A DNA stretch of 64,000 bases from Niveispirillum cyanobacteriorum. GTDB taxonomy: Bacteria > Pseudomonadota > Alphaproteobacteria > Azospirillales > Azospirillaceae. The translations under genes and the position numbers were made by a program. The stretch covers positions 558,001-622,000 of the forward strand of contig NZ_CP025613.1 in the NCBI RefSeq assembly GCF_002868735.1, given 5' to 3'. Under the pieces are notes generated by a model. It saw nothing but the letters and a program-made list of their open reading frames with translations. It had not been told where the DNA came from and searched no databases. Position 1 is the first letter of the stretch. Every line of letters begins with the position of its first letter. Positions 28,666 to 36,411 of this stretch are shown piece after piece.

Positions 28666-28835
28666 GGGACGGTGTTCTTCATCATGGGACCGGGTCGCCA
28701 TCTTTTCCGCGTGCAATCGCCGGGTCAAGGCCGCAACCCGTCACAAACCGATACAATTTGGTACGCGGTCATGCCTTCCCGTGCATGCCCTTGCGTGCCA
28801 TCTTCGTGTAATCTTTATCCAGCCATTACCGATCC

Positions 28836-29567
28836 ATGCAGGCCGCTGACAATCCCCATATCTTCCTGGTTGATGACCATCGCGACATTCGGGAGACGCT
28901 GACCCGCTTCCTGGAGAAACATGGGATGCGGGTGACCGCGTCAGAGGATGCGGCGGTGGCCCGGCGGCGACTGCGCGCCTGTGCCGCCGACCTGATCGTG
29001 CTGGATGTCATGATGCCGGGGGAGGATGGGCTCAGCCTGTTCCGCCATATCCGGGAGACGATGGACACACCCGTCATCTTCTTGACCGCCATAGGGGAAC
29101 CGACGGACCGCATCGTCGGGCTCGAAATGGGTGCCGATGATTATGTGACCAAGCCGTTTGAGCCGCGCGAACTGCTGGCCCGCATCCGCGCCGTTCTGCG
29201 CCGCAGCCACTCATTACCCGTGACCGGTGCGCGGAAAAAGGCTGATGAAAGCCGACTTTCGTTTGATGGCTGGATGCTGGACCTGAACCGTCGCGAACTG
29301 ACCGGGGCTGATGGTGTCGTCGTTTCGCTATCGACGGCAGAGTTTTCGCTGCTGGAGGCATTTGTGCGCCATCCCAACATGGTGCTTACCCGCGAACAGT
29401 TGCTGGATCTGACCAAGGGGCGGGAGGCCGATGTCTTCGACCGTTCCATCGACAATCAGGTTAGCCGCCTTCGCCGCAAGATCGAACCCGATCCCCGCAA
29501 TCCCACCCTGATCAAGACGGTCTGGGGGGGTGGTTACTGCCTGGCGACGGAGGTTCGGGCGGCATGA
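28836..29567 (+). CDS. OmpR-family response regulator
   Basis: A 243-residue regulator. The receiver domain (about 1-120) has the acidic pair DD at 13-14, the phosphoacceptor Asp57 in LIVLDVMMPG, Thr in FLTA and Lys in YVTKPF. The C-terminal winged helix (about 140-238) has LSTAEFSLLEAF, VLTREQLLDL and the recognition region RSIDNQVSRLRRKIE ending KTVWGGGY. The gene overlaps the following sensor kinase by ATGA, so they are a pair. Sequence places it with OmpR/RstA-like regulators; targets are unknown. Confidence 0.92.
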   Translation: MQAADNPHIFLVDDHRDIRETLTRFLEKHGMRVTASEDAAVARRRLRACAADLIVLDVMMPGEDGLSLFRHIRETMDTPVIFLTAIGEPTDRIVGLEMGADDYVTKPFEPRELLARIRAVLRRSHSLPVTGARKKADESRLSFDGWMLDLNRRELTGADGVVVSLSTAEFSLLEAFVRHPNMVLTREQLLDLTKGREADVFDRSIDNQVSRLRRKIEPDPRNPTLIKTVWGGGYCLATEVRAA

Positions 29568-30988
29568 AGGGGGTGATGTCCGTCCTGCGCCATCCGCGCA
29601 GCCTGTTCACCCATATGGTGGCGCTGCTGGTGGGCGCCATGCTGGTGGCGAAATTTGCAAGCTGGACGGCATCGCTGGACGACAAGGCCGCCACCGTCCG
29701 CCGCACCCATATTGAAGAGACGCTGCTGCGCATCGCGGCCACCACGCGTGTCATGGGCACCCTGCCGCGCGAACACCGGGCCGACACATTGGCCGCCATA
29801 CGCGCACGCGAAACGCGCTATTCGGTGGATGATACCCCCGCCATCCCGCCCGATTATCAACTGACCGACCCACAGGCCATGGCTGTGCGCGACCGGTTGA
29901 TCGATATCCTGGACCTGCCGCCCAGTGCTGTGCAGTTCAAGATGTGGAACCGGGCAGAGAATGCAGAGCCGTCCTGGTTCCATAATCCCTGGGCCGCGAT
30001 TGAGCCGGTGGAAATGGGGATGAAATTCTCCGTCCGCCTGGCCGATGGGCAATGGCTGAACGCCGTCAATCGCCGCATGGTACAGCCCACGGTCTGGTCC
30101 TCCACTTCCACCTGGACGCTGCTGACCTCCATCCTGATGGTGGCCGCCGCCACCTTCTACATCTCCCGCCGCCTGTCGCGCCCCTTGCGTGATCTGGCCG
30201 ACAGCGCCGACCGGCTGGGCCGGGGGGAGGCGGTTCCTGCGCTGGAGACGGAACGCGGACCGGAGGAGGTGCGCCGCGCGGCCAATGCCTTCAACGCCAT
30301 GGCTGCCCGCATCCGGCGCTTCGTGGATGACCGTACCCGCATCCTGGCTGCCATTTCCCACGACCTGCGCACTCCCATCACCAATCTGCGCCTGCGGGTG
30401 GAGTTGCTGGATGAGGGGGAAACAAAGTCCCGTATGCTGGAAACTCTGGATGAGCTTCGGTCTACGGTCGAGGCTACGCTCTCCTTCACGCGGGAGGAGC
30501 TTGGGGAGGAGGCGGTGCGTGCCGATCTCTCCACCCTGGTGGAAAGCGTCTGCGATGATTTCGCCGATACCGGCCATCCCGTGCATTTCAGCGCGGCCGA
30601 CCGTCTGCCCCTGATTTGCAGGACCAGTTCGCTGCGCCGTGCCATCCGTAACCTGATCGAAAATGCCCTGGCCTATGGCGGCACCGCCCGCGTCTCCATC
30701 CGCAGTGATGGGGCCGGGGCAGAGATTATTGTTGCTGATGACGGGCCCGGTATCCCGGAACCTGACATGGAGCGCGTGTTTGAGCCGTTCGTACGGCTGG
30801 AGGCGTCGCGCAATCGCCGCACCGGCGGTGTCGGGCTGGGACTTTCCATTGCCCGCTCTGTCGTGCGTGGGCATGGGGGCGATATCCGTCTGTCCAACCG
30901 CCCGGACGGTGGCCTGGACGCCATCATCATGATCCCTATTGTGACCAGTCCAGATAAAGAAGGCATAATTCTACGCAAAGCGGCGTGA
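29564..30988 (+). CDS. EnvZ-like sensor histidine kinase
   Basis: A 474-residue membrane kinase with two membrane segments (about 15-35 and 185-205) around a periplasmic domain, HAMP (about 205-258), HisKA with phospho-His266 in ISHDLRTPITNLRL, and HATPase with N box NLIENALAYGG, G1 box DDGPGIPE and G2 box GGVGLGLSIAR. The phosphotransfer partner is the OmpR-type protein encoded just upstream. The periplasmic domain is about 150 residues without a domain I recognise. An ATG at 29576 is an alternative start. Confidence 0.92.
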   Translation: MKGVMSVLRHPRSLFTHMVALLVGAMLVAKFASWTASLDDKAATVRRTHIEETLLRIAATTRVMGTLPREHRADTLAAIRARETRYSVDDTPAIPPDYQLTDPQAMAVRDRLIDILDLPPSAVQFKMWNRAENAEPSWFHNPWAAIEPVEMGMKFSVRLADGQWLNAVNRRMVQPTVWSSTSTWTLLTSILMVAAATFYISRRLSRPLRDLADSADRLGRGEAVPALETERGPEEVRRAANAFNAMAARIRRFVDDRTRILAAISHDLRTPITNLRLRVELLDEGETKSRMLETLDELRSTVEATLSFTREELGEEAVRADLSTLVESVCDDFADTGHPVHFSAADRLPLICRTSSLRRAIRNLIENALAYGGTARVSIRSDGAGAEIIVADDGPGIPEPDMERVFEPFVRLEASRNRRTGGVGLGLSIARSVVRGHGGDIRLSNRPDGGLDAIIMIPIVTSPDKEGIILRKAA

Positions 30989-30999
30989 CCGGGCCGGCG

Positions 31000-32694
31000 C
31001 TATCGTCGCCTGAATCCTTTATCCCAGTCCCCCACCACCCTGGCATAGCCGGCGGCGTGGCGCAGGTCGGACAGGGTGATGGCACGGTCCAGCCTTTCTG
31101 CATATTCGCGCGCCAGGGGGCGTACCTTCACACGGGCCAGCGTCTCCACATGCTGACCCAGCCCGATCAGCGGCAAGGTCACGGACAGGCCCAAGCGGCT
31201 GGAGCGTGTCGTCGCCGTAGCGTCCATACCCAGTTCCAGACCCGATCCAAATTGCCGCCTCAGAGTGAACGTCATCCCCAGATCACCGGCCATATAACGG
31301 CCAAATGACAGTTCGCTGCGGCTACCCCCGTCCCGTCCTTCCCAGCCGGCAGTAACAAAGCCGGTTGTGCGGCCACTGCCCCGATAAAGCGTTTCAACGC
31401 TGGGCGGGCGTTTCCAGACATGGTGCGCGGCCAGCCCCAGCGACCAACGTGCCGTTAGTTGCTGATAGCGTAGCTCCCCCCCGCCGCCGCCATACATCGG
31501 GTCCAGGTGCCCGATTTCAGCCAACACGTCCAGCGACGGTGTCACCGCGTGCACAAACGCCATTTGTGCCCGGTCCAGACTGAACCGTCGATAAAGATAC
31601 AGGGCCGCATCGTCCCGCCCCTTTGACGGGGGATACCAGCGGGGCAGGGGAATGTTACTCGCATTTGCCGCCCGTCCCTCCGCCGTCAGGATCAATCCCG
31701 ACCAAGGCAACAGGTGAAGTTGCGCACCAGCGGATGCACGGCTCGCGGCTGGATATCCGCGCGGCCCCGCCTCCACCTCCATCGTCGCATCCAGCGTCAT
31801 TTCCCAACGATGGGCGAGCTTTTCCGGCGTCAGTGCGCGCTCAAAACGCGTACCCCGACGGATCTCGGCTGCACTGATCCGATGGCGTTTCCATTTCCGC
31901 AGATCGGGTGCGTAGAGCCGTGCCGACACGCCGGGAAGGCCCAGACGGTGGCTGGCCACGCTCACCCTATCCGACGTCGGATGCTGGTCGGCCAGGGCGG
32001 CATGCAGCGCCCCGCCCGGTGACATGAAGGGTCCGATATCCGTCCATGCTCCGGCATCGGGTTGCCGTGATCGTCCGAAATACGGCTGGGCTAGGTCATC
32101 CCCTGCAATCTGTTCCGTGATCCCCGCCACCAGCCCCCGGTCACGCAGCCAGGTGATGCTCAACATGCGTCCTGGTTCCGGTGACCACCCGGCACCCAAC
32201 ATTGGCCCATCCACACCGCCGACCCCGGCCCGAATCCAGGTATCATTGATAAACGGTACCGGCGTCTTCACGGGCAGTACTACCTGCAGAACCGGTCTCA
32301 CATCCCCCATCCCTGATCGGGCCGCCCCTGCTGTGACCTCCACCCCGCCGCGCGTCCAGCCCAGAAGCAGGCTGTCCAGCCGTCCCGTCATGTCGCCACC
32401 GTGCCCGCTGCTGTCCAACACCAGATTGGGCAACAGGCCGCGTGCCTCGGCCAGTTCCAGCGTCACATCCGTCTGCGCGCCCCAGTCGCCTTGGCGCACC
32501 GTCACGGCAAGTGGCTTCACGGGCCGCATGCCGACACTGACCGCAGCGACACTGTCCTCCGGCACCTCCAAACCCAGCCATAGCGCCCCCTCGCCCGGCG
32601 GAAAGGCGGTGGGTTGGTCGGATAGACCCGCCACCCCGGCCAATGATGGTAGGGTCAGCAACAGCAGCAATGTCAGGGCTGATAACAGGCGCAT
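31000..32694 (-). CDS. YjbH/GfcD-like outer-membrane protein
   Basis: A 564-residue protein with a signal peptide (MRLLSALTLLLLLTLPSLAG). The rest alternates polar and hydrophobic residues in the way of a large beta-barrel. The end contains SELSFGRYMAGDLGMTFTLRRQFGSG-like sequence (about residues 445-475) resembling the YjbH family of exopolysaccharide-associated outer-membrane proteins. I chose the ATG at 32694 because it starts the signal peptide; the ribosome site is weak. No polysaccharide genes adjoin it. Assignment is moderate; a generic outer-membrane beta-barrel is the alternative. Confidence 0.55.
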   Translation of the reverse strand: MRLLSALTLLLLLTLPSLAGVAGLSDQPTAFPPGEGALWLGLEVPEDSVAAVSVGMRPVKPLAVTVRQGDWGAQTDVTLELAEARGLLPNLVLDSSGHGGDMTGRLDSLLLGWTRGGVEVTAGAARSGMGDVRPVLQVVLPVKTPVPFINDTWIRAGVGGVDGPMLGAGWSPEPGRMLSITWLRDRGLVAGITEQIAGDDLAQPYFGRSRQPDAGAWTDIGPFMSPGGALHAALADQHPTSDRVSVASHRLGLPGVSARLYAPDLRKWKRHRISAAEIRRGTRFERALTPEKLAHRWEMTLDATMEVEAGPRGYPAASRASAGAQLHLLPWSGLILTAEGRAANASNIPLPRWYPPSKGRDDAALYLYRRFSLDRAQMAFVHAVTPSLDVLAEIGHLDPMYGGGGGELRYQQLTARWSLGLAAHHVWKRPPSVETLYRGSGRTTGFVTAGWEGRDGGSRSELSFGRYMAGDLGMTFTLRRQFGSGLELGMDATATTRSSRLGLSVTLPLIGLGQHVETLARVKVRPLAREYAERLDRAITLSDLRHAAGYARVVGDWDKGFRRR

Positions 32695-32771
32695 GGGATG
32701 GGACGATGAATAGTGCAGGCTCACTATCCACGCCGACACCAATAACATCAATCAAAAGGAGATGTTCAAGC

Positions 32772-34154
32772 CTAATATAGGTATAGTTGGTAGTCTATAT
32801 CAGGGATATAGCCCGCAACACGGAATAGTTCAGCCCGCTTGATCGCGATAAAGGAACGGTGCAGGTCCGCCCCCAGCGCATCCTTCAGAAAGTCCGACCC
32901 TTGGGCCTGTGCGATGGCAGCACGCCAGTCACCAGGCATGGCGCGGGCAAAGGGCGTTTCCTGGGTAAAGCCCTGATACTCCGCTGCCGGCCCCGGATCG
33001 ATGGTATGCGCCATGCCGCGCTGCATCCCGGCAAGGACGGTTGCCCCCACCAAGTAGGGATTGGCATCAACTCCAGCAAGTCGATGTTCAATGCGCCGAT
33101 CCGTGACCGGTCCGGCAGGAATCCGTAACGCAACCGATCTGTCGTTAACACCCCAGGTGGGCTGCACCGGTGCATAGAGCTTGGCCACATACCGGCGCCA
33201 GGAATTGGCGTGCGGTGCGAATGCCAGCATTCCATCCCCCATGGTCGCTGCCAGACCGCCGATGGCATGAAGCAACTGCGGATTGGGGCACACCGCGCCC
33301 TCATCCTCCGAAAACAGGTTGTGCCCCTGGCGGTCATTCAGCGATACATGCAGATGCATCCCCGATCCAGCCTGCGCCGCGAATGGTTTGGCCATGAAGC
33401 AGGCCACCATCCCCTGCCGCCGTGCCATGGCCCGAACCAGCCGCTTCAGCATCACCAGATCATCGGCGGCGCGCAGAAGATCGCGGCGATAATGCAGCGT
33501 CAGCTCATATTGGCCCGGCGCATATTCGGAAATCAGGGTTTCCAGGGGCAGACCCTGCGCCTTCGCGGCCTGATAGACGGGCCCGAAAAACGGCTGCATC
33601 CCGTCCAGATCATCCAGGCCATAGACTTGCACCTGTCCATGCCGACGACCGTCCAGCGCCATGGCTGCCGGGCATGGGCGGCCATCAGGGCCGGGTTCGG
33701 CATCCAGAAGATAGAATTCCAGTTCGAAGGCCCCGGCGGGGTAACGCCCGTCCGTCGCCATCGCGTCGATCTGCGCCGCCATGGCGTGGCGCGGATCGGC
33801 TCCATGCGGGCGACCATCCAGATGGTACAGGCTGACCAGAACCTGTGCCCGCCTGGGTGATGTCCAGGGCAGCAGGACCAGGGTACCGGCGATGGGCCAG
33901 GCGCGAAGGTCGGCATCGCCCACCGACCAGACCAGCCCCGTCTCCTCCACATCCTCCCCCGTCACATCCAGACCTAGGATTGAGGAGGGGAGATGCCGGC
34001 CTTGCTTGTACAGTGCCTCCACCTCATGCCGGCGAATGATCTTGCCACGTCCGATGCCGTTGGCATCGGTCAGGACGATATCGACAGCCTCCACATCGGG
34101 ATGTGCCGCCAGAAAGGCTTCGGCCTCTACCCATTCGCCGATACGCGTGGTCAT
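32772..34154 (-). CDS. Glutamine-synthetase-family ligase (gamma-glutamylpolyamine synthetase-like)
   Basis: A 460-residue protein of the GlnA fold. The beta-grasp N-terminal part is followed by the catalytic barrel with AFELEFYLLD, SEYAPGQYELTL, GSGMHLHVSL and RRIEHRLAGVDANPYL, which carry the metal- and substrate-binding residues. The adenylylation Tyr loop of true glutamine synthetase is absent, so a PuuA-like role (ATP-dependent gamma-glutamylation of a polyamine or amine) is more likely. The start overlaps the stop of the upstream aminotransferase gene (ATGA). The pair probably degrades an amine under the neighbouring XRE regulator. Confidence 0.82.
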   Translation of the reverse strand: MTTRIGEWVEAEAFLAAHPDVEAVDIVLTDANGIGRGKIIRRHEVEALYKQGRHLPSSILGLDVTGEDVEETGLVWSVGDADLRAWPIAGTLVLLPWTSPRRAQVLVSLYHLDGRPHGADPRHAMAAQIDAMATDGRYPAGAFELEFYLLDAEPGPDGRPCPAAMALDGRRHGQVQVYGLDDLDGMQPFFGPVYQAAKAQGLPLETLISEYAPGQYELTLHYRRDLLRAADDLVMLKRLVRAMARRQGMVACFMAKPFAAQAGSGMHLHVSLNDRQGHNLFSEDEGAVCPNPQLLHAIGGLAATMGDGMLAFAPHANSWRRYVAKLYAPVQPTWGVNDRSVALRIPAGPVTDRRIEHRLAGVDANPYLVGATVLAGMQRGMAHTIDPGPAAEYQGFTQETPFARAMPGDWRAAIAQAQGSDFLKDALGADLHRSFIAIKRAELFRVAGYIPDIDYQLYLY

Positions 34155-35527
34155 GTGGCTTTCCCCTGCGCCAGGATGCCGGCCACCTCCGAAAAGGCGG
34201 TGATCAGCCGGTCTACCTGTTCCTCCGTCGTGGCCGGACAGACCAGCATCATATTGTGGAACGGCGCGATCAGAACGCCGCGATTGAGAAGCGCCAGATG
34301 GATGGCCTGTTCCAGCGGCCCCGCATGCGCCGCCTCCGCCTCGGTTCCATTGCGCAAGGGGCCGGGGGCGCAGATGAACTCCACCCGCGCGCCGACCCGC
34401 ACCACATGCCAGGGAAGACCCAGCCGATCAATCACGCCTGATAGCTCGGTTGCTAGATGCTTCGCCAGCGCCTCCATATGGGCATAGGCCGCGTCGGTCA
34501 TCACCTGTTCCAGGGTTGCGCGCATGCAGGCCAGGGCCAAGGCGTTGGCAGAAAGGGTAGTGCCCATGCCGGAATGTCCCGGCGGTGTCACCGCCCGTAC
34601 TGCATCCAGCCGGCGCGCCACCTCGTCGGTGAAGCCCCAGACACTGGCCGCCACCCCACCCGCAACGGGCTTGCCCAACACGAACATGTCAGGCTCCAAC
34701 CCATATTCGCGCGTGTAACCACCGGGACCGGTCGAGATCGTATGCGTCTCATCAATCAGCAGCAGGGTACCCGTTTCGCGCGTCAGACGTCGCAGTGCCT
34801 CATGAAACCCCGGATCGGGCAGAACCATGCAGCAGTTGGTCAGCACCGGTTCGGTGATCACGCAGGCTACCGTTCTGTCGGAAAGGGCAGCCTCCAGGCC
34901 AGGCAGGTCATTAAACTCCACCACCCGCGTGCCTTGGGTCAGATCGGTGAACTGACCCAGCAGGCCGGGGCGGTTGACAGGTGCGCCGTCAATCAGCCGC
35001 ACGAATGTCTCATCCACAGTCCCATGGTAGCAACCATTGAAAACCAAGATTCTAACGCGACCAGTCACGGCACGTGCAACGCGTAGGGCAAAGCGATTGG
35101 CGTCCGTTGCCGTTGTCGCCACCTGCCAATGCGGCAGCGCGAACCGGTCGCGCAGCAGCGTACCGACGGCCAACGCATCATCAGTTGGCAACATATAGGT
35201 AAGGCCGCGAGCCGACTGCGCCACCAGGGCCTGGCGCACCGGTTCCGGCGAATGCCCGAACATCGATCCGGTATCACCCAGGCAGAAATCGGCCAATACA
35301 TGGCCGTCACTGTCGGTCAAGGTGGCGCCCTGCGCGCCCGTCACCAACATCGGGAATGGCATGGGCCAATCCCGCATCCAATGCATTGGTACGCCTTGAT
35401 AGAAGCCGGGTAAGCCGTTACCTGCGCGTGCGGCGGCGTCGGGGTGAGCCGCAATGAAGCGCGCGCGTTCACTAGCCATCAATGCCTGGATGGTCTTCGC
35501 GGCAATGCCACCGGAACCGTCCACCAT
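34151..35527 (-). CDS. Class III PLP aminotransferase (GSA-aminomutase-like)
   Basis: A 458-residue fold-type I PLP enzyme. FCLGDTGSMFGHSPEPV near the N terminus, NGCYHGTVDE in the middle, LLIDETHT with the PLP-ring Asp, and the Schiff-base Lys in FVLGKPVAGG are visible. The overall pattern resembles glutamate-1-semialdehyde aminomutase and related omega-aminotransferases, but the pairing with a gamma-glutamylamine synthetase suggests amine or beta-amino acid catabolism rather than haem synthesis. GAGAGGAACGA precedes the ATG. Confidence 0.82.
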   Translation of the reverse strand: MVDGSGGIAAKTIQALMASERARFIAAHPDAAARAGNGLPGFYQGVPMHWMRDWPMPFPMLVTGAQGATLTDSDGHVLADFCLGDTGSMFGHSPEPVRQALVAQSARGLTYMLPTDDALAVGTLLRDRFALPHWQVATTATDANRFALRVARAVTGRVRILVFNGCYHGTVDETFVRLIDGAPVNRPGLLGQFTDLTQGTRVVEFNDLPGLEAALSDRTVACVITEPVLTNCCMVLPDPGFHEALRRLTRETGTLLLIDETHTISTGPGGYTREYGLEPDMFVLGKPVAGGVAASVWGFTDEVARRLDAVRAVTPPGHSGMGTTLSANALALACMRATLEQVMTDAAYAHMEALAKHLATELSGVIDRLGLPWHVVRVGARVEFICAPGPLRNGTEAEAAHAGPLEQAIHLALLNRGVLIAPFHNMMLVCPATTEEQVDRLITAFSEVAGILAQGKAT

Positions 35528-35604
35528 TCGTTCCTCTCCCGCAATGTCCGACCCCGAATGTCGGGGCCGGGCAGGGCGGGCGTCAAGGGGCGCTTAAGTG
35601 TGCC

Positions 35605-36210
35605 TCAATGTGGGAACCAGATTCCGGCCACCTTGTGCAGCTTCTCTACATCCTCGATTGACAACTCAACCCGGCGGCGGGACAGGGTCATGCCATAGAT
35701 CACGCCCTCGTCATCTTGCCGCAGGTAGAAGGCAATCGGACTGAAGTTCAGGCGGTTGATGACCAGATCGCCAACATTGGCCGGCGCATTGGGATTGACC
35801 AGCAAGGTTGCACCGATCCCAATGGCGGGCGCGTTCGACAGATCATGGACCGTTACGGCGTAGGCACCGGCGATGCTGCGCATCTGCGGTGCGCGGGGTA
35901 TCGAACCGGCACTCTTGGCATCCACCCCATCGCGAGCCAGATCGCGCCCTTCATACAGGGGCAATTCCGTATCGGCCTTGTTCTCGCTCAGCATCGTGCG
36001 CAGCGGGCTGGCGGGCGACAGCATTTCTGTCGGACCGACACCAAAGATCTTGGCCAGCCGGATAACGTGGTCCGGGCGGAAAGGCCGGACACCGTTCTCA
36101 AGCTTCGATATTTCGCTTTTCGACAGCCCCGCCGACGTGGCCAGAGCCGCCAGGCTCATCCCGCGTGAGGTGCGCATCATGCGCAGATGAACACCGTCAT
36201 GATGTTGCAC
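35605..36210 (-). CDS. XRE-family regulator with S24-like C-terminal domain
   Basis: A 201-residue regulator starting with GTG at 36210 behind GGGGAGAC. An N-terminal helix-turn-helix of the Cro/CI type (about 8-62: LAALATSAGLSKSEISKLENG) is followed by a linker and a C-terminal beta-rich domain (about 125-200, PAIGIGATLLVNP...GDLVINR) resembling the LexA/S24 fold. It lacks the Ser-Lys catalytic pair in usual context. It lies 77 bases upstream of the aminotransferase gene on the same strand and probably regulates that operon. A short hairpin CCCCGA-ATG-TCGGGG lies between them at 35553-35567. Confidence 0.8.
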   Translation of the reverse strand: MQHHDGVHLRMMRTSRGMSLAALATSAGLSKSEISKLENGVRPFRPDHVIRLAKIFGVGPTEMLSPASPLRTMLSENKADTELPLYEGRDLARDGVDAKSAGSIPRAPQMRSIAGAYAVTVHDLSNAPAIGIGATLLVNPNAPANVGDLVINRLNFSPIAFYLRQDDEGVIYGMTLSRRRVELSIEDVEKLHKVAGIWFPH

Positions 36211-36411
36211 TTGTGATGTCTCCCCTGACAGACTTCATAGGAAACATACATCTTCAATGTCGCGCGGAAAGGTCGTAGCTACCCCCCAAAGGGTTAGGTT
36301 GCTTTTTACTGAAATCCTTAATGGTTTCCCGACAGGCTGGCGGGCTCCGTAGAAAAAATTTTGGATTTCTATTTAATATCAATAATTTGCTTTGGTGAAT
36401 CCGGCCTATTC

